From positions 124,001 through 188,000 of the forward strand of contig NZ_JBGMWH010000003.1 of assembly GCF_041514305.1 (NCBI RefSeq): DNA of 64,000 bases, written 5' to 3'. How positions within the stretch are numbered: position 1 is the first letter of the stretch; each line of letters begins with the position of its first letter. Shown here piece by piece: positions 8,743-19,710 of this stretch. The position numbers and the translations under genes were made by a program. This stretch comes from Salinarimonas chemoclinalis (GTDB taxonomy: Bacteria; Pseudomonadota; Alphaproteobacteria; Rhizobiales; Beijerinckiaceae). The notes beneath the pieces are model-generated. The model had not been told where the DNA came from. It searched no databases and saw nothing but the letters and a program-made list of their open reading frames with translations.

Positions 8743-9867
8743 TCAGCGCGACGGCTCGCCCACGGCGCTGCCCCTTTGTCGCGGCGCCCGTGAGAGGTTC
8801 GTCTTGAACCGCGCGGCCCGGCTCGGTCGTGCGGCGTCGGCTATGCCGGGCAGCACGGCCAGCGCGTGATCGAACAATTCGGAGGAATGCACGACTGCGA
8901 ACACACCCGGCTCCGGACTCGAGGTCCGTGTGCCGACACGGCCGCCGGAGGAAATCAACACCGTACGGGAGCCGGCGTTGGGGCCGGACGTCAGAGAAGC
9001 CTGGGCTGCCCGAATGCGCTTCAGCATGGCCGCGAGTTCGTCGCCCGAGCCCGGGCCCATGTCCGTCCGCGGTTCTCTCACGCGCTCGCGCATCTCGACA
9101 CCGACGATCGACCCGCGCCCACCGCTCTGGGCAGAGCCGGCGACCGAAGGTGCCGCGGCCCCCGAGATGCGCGCTTCCTCCCCGACGTACATCTCCACCG
9201 CGTCCCGCACGGCGACGACACCGGACGGCGACGACGGATGGTCCTCCGCCACGGCTTCGCCTCGGCTCGCATGCAGCACTCGCTCCGCATCCGGCAGCGT
9301 CACGAGGCAGCGGCTGCCGTGCATCTCGCGGCGAAGCAGCCCGGCCGCTTCCATCATCTCCAGGATGCGCGTCGTGTTCGATTGGCCGGTGCCGAGGCGT
9401 GCGCGAATGTCCTCTCTGTCGACGGGACGGCCGGGGCGCTCGCGCAGCATGGCGAGCACCTCCGGGACGTGCTTGCGGCGGATCACCGCCTCCGCCGAGC
9501 GCGCCTCGGCGAAATGGAGTGAAACGGAGAACAGGTCGGCGACCGCACGGACGCGCTCCGCCAGTGCCTCGTAAGGATCCAGCTCGCTCTCGCCGGCGAC
9601 GCGAGCGGGCTCCGAAGGCCCCGCCTCCCGCGGCGACGACGCCTCCATCTGCGCGGCGAGGGCCTGGCACACGCCGTGCCAGCGGATCAGCTCGTCCTCG
9701 CTCCTGCCGGCGCGCGCCGCACGCCAGCCGCACTCCATCAGCGCTTCGTAGGCGTCCTCCCGGGCGTCGAGGTCCGGATCGGTGGCGAGCGCGCAAAGAG
9801 TATCGAAGGCCGCGTCCGGCGGTACGGCGCCTTCACGTATTCGATCGATGGTCGCGCTCGCGCTCAT
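8743..9867 (-). CDS. Winged-helix DNA-binding protein of unknown role
   Basis: 374 residues. An all-helical N-terminal domain (1-115, acidic) precedes a MarR-like winged helix at about 130-195: KHVPEVLAMLRERPGRPVDR, then the recognition-helix candidate GTGQSNTTRILEMMEAAGLL and a wing ending in RCLVTLPDAERVL. The C-terminal 170 residues are low-complexity with scattered Ser/Gly/Arg. The overall layout (helical domain, winged helix, disordered tail) is that of a regulator or partition-like protein rather than an enzyme. It sits between a frameshifted small gene upstream and the coiled-coil protein downstream, all leftward. Confidence 0.75.
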   Translation of the reverse strand: MSASATIDRIREGAVPPDAAFDTLCALATDPDLDAREDAYEALMECGWRAARAGRSEDELIRWHGVCQALAAQMEASSPREAGPSEPARVAGESELDPYEALAERVRAVADLFSVSLHFAEARSAEAVIRRKHVPEVLAMLRERPGRPVDREDIRARLGTGQSNTTRILEMMEAAGLLRREMHGSRCLVTLPDAERVLHASRGEAVAEDHPSSPSGVVAVRDAVEMYVGEEARISGAAAPSVAGSAQSGGRGSIVGVEMRERVREPRTDMGPGSGDELAAMLKRIRAAQASLTSGPNAGSRTVLISSGGRVGTRTSSPEPGVFAVVHSSELFDHALAVLPGIADAARPSRAARFKTNLSRAPRQRGSAVGEPSR

Positions 9868-9942
9868 GCCCCACCCTTGTCATGCGTTCGTTGCTAATCG
9901 ACCAACGTATTGCACTTCATTTCGGTTCAGTCCAGCGCTCCG

Positions 9943-10285
9943 TTACCCCGGATAGACGGCGATCGTCGACACCTGCGCAACGCCGCGATCCCTGGGCCGG
10001 CGCGTGTCGACGACCCAACCGAGGCGGCCGACCTGCGGCGGCAAGCACTGCTGCACGACGAAGCTGCGGGTGCCGTGCCGCCGGCTCATCTCCTCGGCCG
10101 TCGCTCGGTGGCCATCGAGAGCGGCATCGTCGCCGAGGGAGGGAACCAGGACGAGATCGATCCACCAGGATGCGCATCAGAACGAGGCGCGGCGGCTCGG
10201 GCTCGCCGACGACCGCGGCGTGCACCTTCGCGAGAGCCTCCACGCGCCGCATCCAGTCTCCAGCATCGAGTTCCTCGAACGACAT
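9943..10285 (-). pseudogene. Frameshifted small hypothetical gene at the head of the 8.3-10.3 kb operon
   Basis: ATG at 10285 (preceded by AGGGGGG) opens a frame starting MSFEELDAGDWMRRVEALAK that stays sensible to about RLVLMRIL near 10165. After that the sensible reading moves to another frame (LVLVPSLGDDAALDGHRATA, then RRHGTRSFVVQQCLPPQVGR, ending STIAVYPG and TAA at 9943-9945). Removing one base would give a 113-residue protein. Either the gene is broken or the assembly has an indel. No family recognised. It precedes the winged-helix gene by 75 bases. Confidence 0.6.
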
Positions 10286-10422
10286 CCCTGCCCCCCTGAG
10301 CTTCGGGATCACTGCCATCGCAATTTGAGCAGCGCAAGCCGCCGCATTGCCCGGGGAGCCGTTTCGCGGCATCGTGCCGAAATCCGGTAATCGGACGTCG
10401 GCACGCACACGAGGAGGGACGG

Positions 10423-11733
10423 ATGAATGCCGGAGCGACCTCGTTCGCCCTCACCCAGACCCTCTCGCACACCCTCTCCCACGACCCCTGGCTCGTGGCG
10501 CTCTCCATCCTCGTCGCGATGCAGGGGGCCTATGTCGGGCTCGCGCTGGCGGGGCGGGTGGCGGCGGCGGAGGGGGTGCGGCGGCGGGTTCTCCTCGTCG
10601 GCGCGTCGGCGACGCTGGCGGTGGGCATCTGGTCGATGCACTTCATCGGGCTCCTCGCCGCGCGGCTGCCGGTGGGGGTGGACTACCTCGTCGCGCCCAC
10701 CGTGTTCTCGCTCCTCGTCTGCGTGATGGTGGTGGGCGCGGGCATGCTGCTCGCGGCGACGGAGCTGCCGCTCGCCGTGCGGGTCGGCGCGGGCGGGCTC
10801 GGCATGGGGGCGGGCATCGCCTCGATGCACTACATCGGCATGGGCGCGCTCGCCGGGGCGATGACGATGAGCCACGCGACGGGCCACGTCGTCCTCTCGC
10901 TCGCGCTCGCCGTCGCCGCCTCGACGGCGGCGCTGTGGCTGTGCTTCGAGGCACCGCGCCAGACGCTGTGGGCGTCCGCGATCGCCATGGGCCTCGCCGT
11001 CTCCGGGATGCACTACACCGCCATGGCCGGCATGACGCTCCACGCCGCGCCCGCGGCGGCGCCCTCGCAATTCGCCTCGAGCCTCTCGCCGGACGGGCTC
11101 GCGCTCACGGTGGCGCTCGTCGCCTTCGCCGTCTCCGGCGCGTTCCTCGCGACGCTGACCCCCGAGCGCTCCGGGCGCGCGGTGCCCGCCGCACCGGTCG
11201 CAGACGCCGCGGCCGACGCGCCGGCCCCCGCCGCAGCGCGCGAGCCGCCGGTCGTGGACGCGGCCGCCGCGCAAGCCTCCGTCGCGGGCACGACGGAGCC
11301 CGCCACGGCACGCGAGAGCGCCGGCCGCGCCGTCCCCCACGGCGGCGTCGGCGGTCCACCGCGCCGGCCGGCGCGGACCCTCACGGTCGAGCGCAACGGC
11401 ACGCCGCTCGCGCTCCCCGTCGGCGCGATTCGGTGCGTGCGCGCCAACGCGCACTACACCTACGTCCGCGACGGCGAGCACGAGTACTTCTGCGGGCTGT
11501 CCATCGGCGAGGCGGAGGCGGCGCTCGACGCCGCGCGCTTCCTGCGCATCCACCGCAGCCACGTGGTCAACCTCGATCACGTCGTCGCCGTGCGCCGGGC
11601 GGGCGACAACGGCGTGGCGTTGCTCGACGACGGCCGCGGCCTGCCCGTCGCCCGCGGCCGCCTCGCCGCCCTGAGGCGGCGCTTCGAAGCCGAGCAGCAG
11701 GCGCGGACGCGACCGTTGGATGCGGCGGAATAG
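10423..11733 (+). CDS. coxC: CoxC-like MHYT sensor with LytTR DNA-binding domain
   Basis: 436 residues. The N-terminal membrane half (about 20-245, seven hydrophobic segments) carries three MHYT motifs: SMHFIGL (71-77), SMHYIGM (134-140) and GMHYTAM (195-201). This domain is proposed to bind a metal such as copper and sense O2, CO or NO. An Ala/Pro linker (250-315) leads to a LytTR DNA-binding domain (about 319-420; RANAHYTYVRDGEHEYFCG, FLRIHRSHVVNLDHV). CoxC and CoxH of Oligotropha carboxidovorans share this architecture and flank the CO dehydrogenase genes. Here it directly precedes coxMSL, so it is the likely CO-responsive regulator. Confidence 0.9.
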   Translation: MNAGATSFALTQTLSHTLSHDPWLVALSILVAMQGAYVGLALAGRVAAAEGVRRRVLLVGASATLAVGIWSMHFIGLLAARLPVGVDYLVAPTVFSLLVCVMVVGAGMLLAATELPLAVRVGAGGLGMGAGIASMHYIGMGALAGAMTMSHATGHVVLSLALAVAASTAALWLCFEAPRQTLWASAIAMGLAVSGMHYTAMAGMTLHAAPAAAPSQFASSLSPDGLALTVALVAFAVSGAFLATLTPERSGRAVPAAPVADAAADAPAPAAAREPPVVDAAAAQASVAGTTEPATARESAGRAVPHGGVGGPPRRPARTLTVERNGTPLALPVGAIRCVRANAHYTYVRDGEHEYFCGLSIGEAEAALDAARFLRIHRSHVVNLDHVVAVRRAGDNGVALLDDGRGLPVARGRLAALRRRFEAEQQARTRPLDAAE

Positions 11734-11752
11734 GTCAGCCGGCCTGACGCAG

Positions 11753-11801
11753 TTCGTGCATGCCGCGCCGCGTTTCGTGCAGGAGCCGCGGTTCTCGTGC
11801 A
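11753..11801 (+). promoter_or_regulatory. Three phased direct repeats upstream of coxM, candidate LytTR operator
   Basis: TTCGTGCA occurs at 11753-11760 and 11774-11781, and a variant (CTCGTGCA) at 11794-11801. The spacing is 21 and 20 bases, two helical turns each. LytTR proteins bind direct repeats with about this period. A 12-base palindrome (CTTTCGAGAAAG, 11836-11847) lies between the repeats and the coxM start. Confidence 0.55.
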
Positions 11802-11900
11802 GCAGCGATTGCCGCACCCCCCTCCTCTCTGGACCCTTTCGAGAAAGACGAGCCCAAGCTCGCAATTTAGGGTTGGAGCACTCGAGGAGGAGGATCCGGC

Positions 11901-12767
11901 GTGATACCCGCCAATTTCGCCTATCACAGCCCGAGCACCGTGCAGGAGGCCGTCGCACTCCTGGCCGAGCTCGGCGACGAGGCCCGGGCGCTGGCCGGCG
12001 GCCACAGCCTCATCCCGATGATGAAGCTGCGGCTCTCCGCCCCCGAGGCGCTCGTCGACCTCTCCCGCATCGCCGCGCTCAAGGGCGTGCGCGAGGAGGG
12101 CGCGGAGATCGTCATCGGCGCGATGACGACCCAGCACCAGCTCCTCCAGGATCCGATCCTGGCGGCGAAGCTGCCGCTGATTCCGGAGACCTCCGCGGTC
12201 ATCGCGGACCCGCAGATCCGCTATCGCGGCACGCTCGGCGGCAACGTGGCCAACGGCGATCCCGGTAACGACATGCCCGCCGTGATGATGACGCTCGACG
12301 CCACCTACGTGCTCGCCGGCCCGAACGGCGAGCGGTCGGTGCAGGCGCGGGAGTTCTACCAGGGCGCCTACTTCACCGCCGCCGAGGACGGCGAGATTCT
12401 CACGACCGTGCGGGTCCCCACCCCGCCGGCCGGCGCCGGCTTCGCCTACGAGAAGCTCAAGCGCAAGGTCGGCGACTACGCCACGGCCGCCGCCGCCGTG
12501 CAGCTGACGATGTCGGCCGGCACCGTGGCGACGATCACGATCGGCCTCACCAACGTCTCCGAGACGCCGCTCTTGGCCGAAGACGCGATGGCGATCCTCG
12601 CCGGATCGCGCCTCGAGCCGGAGATCGTCGACCGGGCGGTGAAGGCGGCCGAGGCCATCACCAACCCCGCCTCCGACGGGCGCGGTCCCGCGGAGTACCG
12701 CACCGCCATGGCCGGCGTGATGCTGCGCCGGGCGCTCGCCCGCGCCGCCGCGCGCGCGCAAGGTTGA
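11901..12767 (+). CDS. coxM: CO dehydrogenase medium (FAD) subunit
   Basis: 288 residues, matching CoxM length. This subunit holds FAD and passes electrons from the iron-sulfur subunit toward the respiratory chain. Visible FAD motifs are AGGHSLIPMMK (about 32-42) and TLGGNVANGDPGND (about 111-124), both diagnostic. The GTG start at 11901 follows a strong AGGAGGAGGA; the protein begins MIPANFAYHSP, as in known CoxM. It begins the M-S-L order typical of form I clusters, with a 11-base gap to coxS. Confidence 0.96.
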   Translation: MIPANFAYHSPSTVQEAVALLAELGDEARALAGGHSLIPMMKLRLSAPEALVDLSRIAALKGVREEGAEIVIGAMTTQHQLLQDPILAAKLPLIPETSAVIADPQIRYRGTLGGNVANGDPGNDMPAVMMTLDATYVLAGPNGERSVQAREFYQGAYFTAAEDGEILTTVRVPTPPAGAGFAYEKLKRKVGDYATAAAAVQLTMSAGTVATITIGLTNVSETPLLAEDAMAILAGSRLEPEIVDRAVKAAEAITNPASDGRGPAEYRTAMAGVMLRRALARAAARAQG

Positions 12768-12778
12768 GGGGGGAGACC

Positions 12779-13275
12779 ATGTCCAAGGTCCACATCGAGC
12801 TGACCGTGAACGGGAAGACGCACGAGGCGCTGGTCGAGCCGCGCACGCTGCTCATCCACTACCTGCGCGAGGATCTCGGCCTCACCGGCGCGCATATCGG
12901 CTGCGAGACCGGCCATTGCGGCGCCTGCACGGTCGACATCGACGGGATGTCGGTGAAGTCCTGCACCATGTTCGCCGCCCAGGCGAACGGTGCCGACATC
13001 CTGACGATCGAGGGCGTCGCCGCCCCCGACGGCACGCTCCACGCCCTCCAGGAGGGCTTTCGCGAGATGCACGGCCTCCAGTGCGGCTACTGCACGCCCG
13101 GCATGATCGTGCGCGCGCATCGCCTGCTGCAGGAGAACCCGCGCCCGACGGAAGCGGAGATCCGCGCCGGCATCTCCGGCAACCTGTGCCGCTGCACCGG
13201 CTACCAGAACATCGTCAAGTCCATTCAGTACGCCGCCGCGAAGCTCGCGGGCGAGCCCTTCAAGGAGGCCGCCGA

Positions 13276-13279
<4 letters not shown>
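12779..13279 (+). CDS. coxS: CO dehydrogenase small (2Fe-2S) subunit
   Basis: 166 residues, the standard length. It carries two [2Fe-2S] clusters: the plant-type ligands in GCETGHCGACTVDIDG plus a later Cys (SVKSC), and the C-terminal helical pair in GLQCGYCTPGM and GNLCRCTGYQN. ATG 12779 was preferred over an upstream TTG because the protein then starts MSKVHIELTVNG and GGGGGGAGA precedes it. Its stop overlaps the coxL start by four bases (ATGA), so the two are translationally coupled. Confidence 0.97.
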
Positions 13280-15693
<2,414 letters not shown>

Positions 15694-15728
15694 TCGGAGG
15701 CTGAAGGAGCGAGGCGCGGATGGAGGCT

Positions 15729-15886
15729 CTCCCCTCTCCCTCGTGGAGAGGGGCCGGGGGTGTGGGGCGTGCAGGACTGTCACCGCCCTGGATGCAGGCC
15801 TGCACGACCCGTCCGCCGACCCTCGCGCGGGTGAGCCTCGCCCGACGCCCCACACCCCTAGCCCCTCTCCACGAGGGAGAGGGGAA
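15729..15886. repeat. Large inverted repeat element between coxL and coxD
   Basis: Two 40-base arms (15731-15770 and 15845-15884) are complementary at 38 of 40 positions. Each arm also folds on itself (CCCCTCTCC...GGAGAGGGG). Inside lies a second inverted repeat (CGTGCAGG near 15769-15776 with CCTGCACG near 15799-15806). The whole 249-base gap is otherwise free of genes. It looks like a mobile REP/BIME-type palindrome; it could also attenuate transcription after the structural cox genes. Confidence 0.8.
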
Positions 15887-15942
15887 TACCGGCGCGGCCG
15901 TCACGAACGGGCGCGCGAGCCCCGTGACCGTTTTCGAGGACA

Positions 15943-16824
15943 GTGCCCTTGACCGCCCCCCTCGACCGCGACGCCATCGCCCAGCGCCTCGTAGCCACCG
16001 GCTACGTGCCCGATCGCGATCTCGCGGTGGCGCTCGCGCTGATGCAGCGGCTCTCGCGCCCGCTGCTGCTCGAGGGCGAGGCGGGCGTCGGCAAGACCGA
16101 GATCGCCAAGGCGCTGGCCGAGATCCACCGTACCCGGCTGATCCGGCTGCAATGCTGGGAGGGGCTCGACCGGGCGGCGGCGCTCTACGAATGGAACTAC
16201 CAGCGACAGCTCCTCGCCATCAAGGCGCGGGAGGGACACGACGCGAAGGCCGTCGAGGCCGAGATCTTCTCGGAGGCCTACCTGCTCGAGCGCCCGCTGC
16301 TCGCCGCCATCCGCCAGGAGACGGCGCCGGTCCTGCTCATCGACGAGATCGACCGGGCGGACGAGGAGTTCGAGGCCTTCCTGCTCGAGCTCCTGTCCGA
16401 CTTCCAGGTCTCGATCCCCGAGCTCGGCACCATCCGGGCGACCAGCGTCCCGCACGTGATCCTCACCTCGAACGCCACGCGCGAACTCTCCGACGCGCTC
16501 AGGCGGCGCTGCCTCTACCACTATGTCGACTATCCCGAGCCCGACCGGGAGGCGCGCATCCTGCTCGCCCGCCTGCCCGGCATCGACGCGGCGCTCGCCA
16601 CGCAGGTCGCGCGCTTCGTGGCGAAGCTGCGCAAGGAGGACCTCGTCAAGGTTCCCGGCGTCGCCGAATCGCTCGACTTCGCCGCGAGTCTCGTCGGCCT
16701 CGGCGACCTGCGCGACGACCCGGAGGCCGTCCACGACGCGCTGGTCGCGCTCCTCAAGACCCGCGAGGACCGCGTGCGGCTCGCGCCGGCCGTCGTCGCG
16801 CGGCTGGTGGAGGCGAGCGCGTGA
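15943..16824 (+). CDS. coxD: CoxD, MoxR-type AAA+ ATPase
   Basis: 293 residues. CoxD is needed to insert sulfur and copper into the CO dehydrogenase active site. Walker A is GEAGVGKT (45-52), Walker B LLIDEIDRADEEFE (about 131-144), and the sensor LTSNATRELSDALRRRC follows, as in MoxR proteins. Start uncertain: GTG 15943 gives a GAGGA only two bases away, while TTG 15949 has good spacing and would shorten the protein by two residues. It overlaps coxE by four bases. MoxR ATPases act with a von Willebrand A partner, here CoxE. Confidence 0.95.
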   Translation: MPLTAPLDRDAIAQRLVATGYVPDRDLAVALALMQRLSRPLLLEGEAGVGKTEIAKALAEIHRTRLIRLQCWEGLDRAAALYEWNYQRQLLAIKAREGHDAKAVEAEIFSEAYLLERPLLAAIRQETAPVLLIDEIDRADEEFEAFLLELLSDFQVSIPELGTIRATSVPHVILTSNATRELSDALRRRCLYHYVDYPEPDREARILLARLPGIDAALATQVARFVAKLRKEDLVKVPGVAESLDFAASLVGLGDLRDDPEAVHDALVALLKTREDRVRLAPAVVARLVEASA

Positions 16825-18023
16825 ATCCCGCCGCGGCGAGCCCCGGGACCGACGTCGCCGCCGCCGTGCGCGCGCGGCTCGCCGGCTTCGTGCGCAGCCT
16901 GCGGATGAACGGCTTCCCCGTCGGCCTCGCGGAGAGCCGCGACGCACTCGCCATCCTCGCCGCCGCCGACCTGTCCCGCCCGTCCGCCCTGATGCCGGCA
17001 TTGCGGACGCTCTTCGCCTCGCGGCCCTCGGACTGGGAGCGCTTCCCCGAGATCTTTCGCGCCTATTGGAGCGCCCGGCGCGCGGGCGTTCGGATGACCA
17101 CGTCGGGCGCCTCCCGCAAGGGCGGCCTCGACATCCGCTCCTGGCCCGGCCCCGACGCGACGCGCGGCGAGGAGGGTGCGCCTGATCGCGTCACCCGGTC
17201 GGAGGCGGACGACCATGCGCCCGAAACCGAGGACGAGGCGGGCAGCCGGCGCGCCGGCGGCTCGCGCATCGAGAGCCTCGCGCAGACCGACTTCCGTCAC
17301 CTGACCGACCCCGCCGAGATCGAGGCGGCGCACGCGCTCGCCGAGCGCCTCGCCCGGCGCATGCGTGCGCGGCTCGTGCGCCGCGAACGCGTCGCGCGGA
17401 AGGGCCCGCGGCTCGACCTGCGCCGCACGCTGGCGCGCGCCGTCGAGCGCGGCGGCGAGCCGCTCGACCTCGTGCGCCGGCGCCCGCGCAGGAAGCCGCT
17501 GAAGCTCGTGATCCTGCTCGACGCGTCTGGCTCGATGAGCGTCTATTCCGCCACCTTCGTGCGCTTCATGCACGGCGTGCTCGCCGGCTTCGCGCGGGCC
17601 GACGCCTTCGTCTTCCATACGCGCCTGATCCAGGTCTCGCAGGCCCTGAGCGAGCGCGACCCGGTCCGCGCCGCCGAGCGCTTCGCGCTGCTCGCGCAGG
17701 GCTTCGGCGGCGGCACGAAGATCGGGGCCGCGCTCGAGACCTTCAACCGGGCCCATGCGCGCCGCACGCTGACCTCCCGGACGGCGGTGATGATCGTGTC
17801 GGACGGCTACGACACCGGCGAGCCGGAGGTGCTCTCCCGCGAGATGGCGCGGCTGCGTCGGCGGGCGCGCCGCGTGATCTGGCTCAACCCGATGCTCGGC
17901 TGGCGCGACTACGCGCCGGCCGCCCGCGGCATGCGCGCGGCGCTGCCGCACGTCGACCTCTTCGCCCCCGCCCACGACCTCGCGAGCCTCGCGGCACTCG
18001 AGCCGGAGCTCGCCCGGCTGTGA
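16821..18023 (+). CDS. coxE: CoxE, von Willebrand A domain protein
   Basis: 400 residues from GTG 16821, which overlaps the coxD stop (GTGA). The C-terminal half is a VWA fold with the metal-ion site DASGSMS (DxSxS), a later Thr region GGGTKIGAALETF and SDGYDTGEPE. The N-terminal half begins RLAGFVRSLRMNGFPVGLAE, typical of CoxE. It is the partner of the CoxD ATPase in maturing the Mo-Cu centre. A charged, poorly conserved linker (about 100-150) joins the halves. Confidence 0.95.
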   Translation: MNPAAASPGTDVAAAVRARLAGFVRSLRMNGFPVGLAESRDALAILAAADLSRPSALMPALRTLFASRPSDWERFPEIFRAYWSARRAGVRMTTSGASRKGGLDIRSWPGPDATRGEEGAPDRVTRSEADDHAPETEDEAGSRRAGGSRIESLAQTDFRHLTDPAEIEAAHALAERLARRMRARLVRRERVARKGPRLDLRRTLARAVERGGEPLDLVRRRPRRKPLKLVILLDASGSMSVYSATFVRFMHGVLAGFARADAFVFHTRLIQVSQALSERDPVRAAERFALLAQGFGGGTKIGAALETFNRAHARRTLTSRTAVMIVSDGYDTGEPEVLSREMARLRRRARRVIWLNPMLGWRDYAPAARGMRAALPHVDLFAPAHDLASLAALEPELARL

Positions 18024-18862
18024 ACGCGCCTGTGAAGGACACCATGACCGATCCCCACGACGTCCACGCCCTCGTCGCCGCCATGCGGGCGAAGGCGGAG
18101 CCCTTCGCGGTCGCGACCGTGGTGCGGACCGTCGCGCTCACCGCGGCCAAGGCGGGCGCCAAGGCGATCATCCGCGCCGACGGCACCATCACCGGCGGCT
18201 GGATCGGCGGCGGCTGCGCCCGCGGCGCGGTGCTGCGCACGGCGCGCCAGGTGATCGCCGACGGCGAGGCGCGGCTCGTCTCCGTCCAGCCGGAGGAGCT
18301 CCTCGCCGACCTCGGGGTCGCCCCCGGCGACGAGCGCGACGGCGTGCGCTTCGCCGCCAACCGCTGCCCCTCCAAGGGCACGATGGACGTCTTCGTCGAG
18401 GCGGTGCTGCCGCGCGCCCAGCTCGTGATCTGCGGGTCGACGCCGGTGGCCGAGGCTCTGTGCGACCTCGGCCGGCGGATGGGGTACGAGACCGTCGTCC
18501 ACGCGCCGCAGGGCGATCTCGAGGCCTTCGGCGCGGCCGACCGCGCCGTCCCCGGCTGGGGCATCGCCACCGAGGCGGCGCAGACGCGCTTCGTCGTGGT
18601 GGCGACGCAGGGCGCTGGCGATGCGGCGGCGCTCGGCGCGGCGCTCGCCAGCGACGCGGGCTACGTCGCCTTCGTCGGCTCGCGGCTCAAGGCGGCGGCG
18701 CTGCGCGCGGAGCTGATCGGCGCGGGGCTTCCGGAGGCCTCCTTCGAGCGGCTGCACGCCCCGGCGGGGCTCGACATCGGCGCGATTACGCCCGAAGAAA
18801 TAGCGCTGTCGATCCTCGCCGAGATCACCGTCCTGCGCCGGCGCGGACAGCGCGGGGCGTGA
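18020..18862 (+). CDS. coxF: CoxF, XdhC/CoxI family maturation protein
   Basis: 280 residues. Members bind the molybdenum cofactor and help deliver or sulfurate it. The family signature ITGGWIGGGCARGAVLRTAR is at about 55-74; a Rossmann-like half starts at AQLVICGSTPVAEALC; RLHAPAGLDIGAITPEEIA near the C-terminus is the classic XdhC ending. GTG 18020 overlaps the coxE stop by four bases; an in-frame ATG lies at residue 9. coxD, coxE and coxF are thus translationally coupled. Confidence 0.93.
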   Translation: MNAPVKDTMTDPHDVHALVAAMRAKAEPFAVATVVRTVALTAAKAGAKAIIRADGTITGGWIGGGCARGAVLRTARQVIADGEARLVSVQPEELLADLGVAPGDERDGVRFAANRCPSKGTMDVFVEAVLPRAQLVICGSTPVAEALCDLGRRMGYETVVHAPQGDLEAFGAADRAVPGWGIATEAAQTRFVVVATQGAGDAAALGAALASDAGYVAFVGSRLKAAALRAELIGAGLPEASFERLHAPAGLDIGAITPEEIALSILAEITVLRRRGQRGA

Positions 18863-18903
18863 GGACGAATCCCGAGAAGACGGACACGAGGAAGGAAGAC
18901 GCC

Positions 18904-19476
18904 ATGGACATGACCGACAGCCAGCGGATCGCCGCCCCCCGGGAGACGGTCTGGGCCGCGCTGAACGATCCCGAGGTGCTCCAGCAGTGCATCCCGGGGT
19001 GCGAGACGATCGAGAAGACCTCCGACACCGAGATGACGGCGAAGGTGACGCTCAAGATCGGCCCGGTGAAGGCGACCTTCAACGGCAAGGTCACGCTCTC
19101 CGACCTCGATCCGCCCAACGGCTACGTGATCTCCGGCGAGGGCGCCGGCGGCGCCGCCGGCCACGCCAAGGGCTCGGCCAAGGTCGACCTCGAAGCCGCG
19201 CAGGGCGAGGACGGCGCGGAGGAGACCATCCTGCACTACGACGTCAAGGCCCAGGTCGGCGGCAAGATCGCCCAGCTCGGCGGGCGCCTGATCGACGCGA
19301 CTGCGAAGAAGCTCGCCGGCGAGTTCTTCACCAAGTTCGGCGAAGTCGTCGCCCCGCCCCCGCCGGACGAGGCGGGCGAGGCGATCTCCGGCACGAGCGG
19401 CGAGGACGCGCCCAAGAAGGGCTGGTTCTCCGGCGTGTTCGGCAAGAAGGGCAAGGAGGCGCCCGCCGCGGAGTGA
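18904..19476 (+). CDS. coxG: CoxG, SRPBCC-fold membrane-anchoring protein
   Basis: 190 residues. CoxG has been linked to anchoring CO dehydrogenase to the cytoplasmic membrane or carrying quinone to it. The SRPBCC fold is shown by RIAAPRETVWAALNDPEVL, IPGCETIEK and VKATFNGKVTLSDLDPP. Residues about 145-165 are Pro/acidic, and the tail ends in a basic amphipathic stretch (KKGWFSGVFGKKGKE), plausible as a membrane-binding element. GAGGAAGGA precedes the ATG. It is the last cox gene here; the next 230 bases hold a REP-like repeat. Confidence 0.93.
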   Translation: MDMTDSQRIAAPRETVWAALNDPEVLQQCIPGCETIEKTSDTEMTAKVTLKIGPVKATFNGKVTLSDLDPPNGYVISGEGAGGAAGHAKGSAKVDLEAAQGEDGAEETILHYDVKAQVGGKIAQLGGRLIDATAKKLAGEFFTKFGEVVAPPPPDEAGEAISGTSGEDAPKKGWFSGVFGKKGKEAPAAE

Positions 19477-19487
19477 GTGCCGCTCCC

Positions 19488-19660
19488 GCCCCATCGGGGC
19501 GGGGACGATCCGCGTCAGCGGATCAGGGGCGGGGTCCCCAGGTGGCACGTGCGTGATTTCGGCTGTCGCCGAAGCGCGCCTTCGGCGCACCCCCTCCGTC
19601 TCGTCGCCTGCGGCGCCGATCCACCTCCCCCGACGGGGGAGGAGCGGTTTCGGGTTCCCC
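19488..19660. repeat. REP-like composite palindrome after coxG
   Basis: Begins with CTCCCGCCCCATCGGGGCGG (stem CCCGCCCC/GGGGCGGG) near 19491 and ends with a second hairpin, CCTCCCCCGACGGGGGAGG near 19624. The same first module recurs at 63865, also with a second hairpin about 100 bases later. The 234-base gap between coxG and the amidohydrolase contains no gene; the first hairpin could stop cox transcription. Confidence 0.6.
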
Positions 19661-19710
19661 GGGGCCGACGGACCGGCTACCTGTCGGGCGCGACGACCGG
19701 AGCCTCGCCC

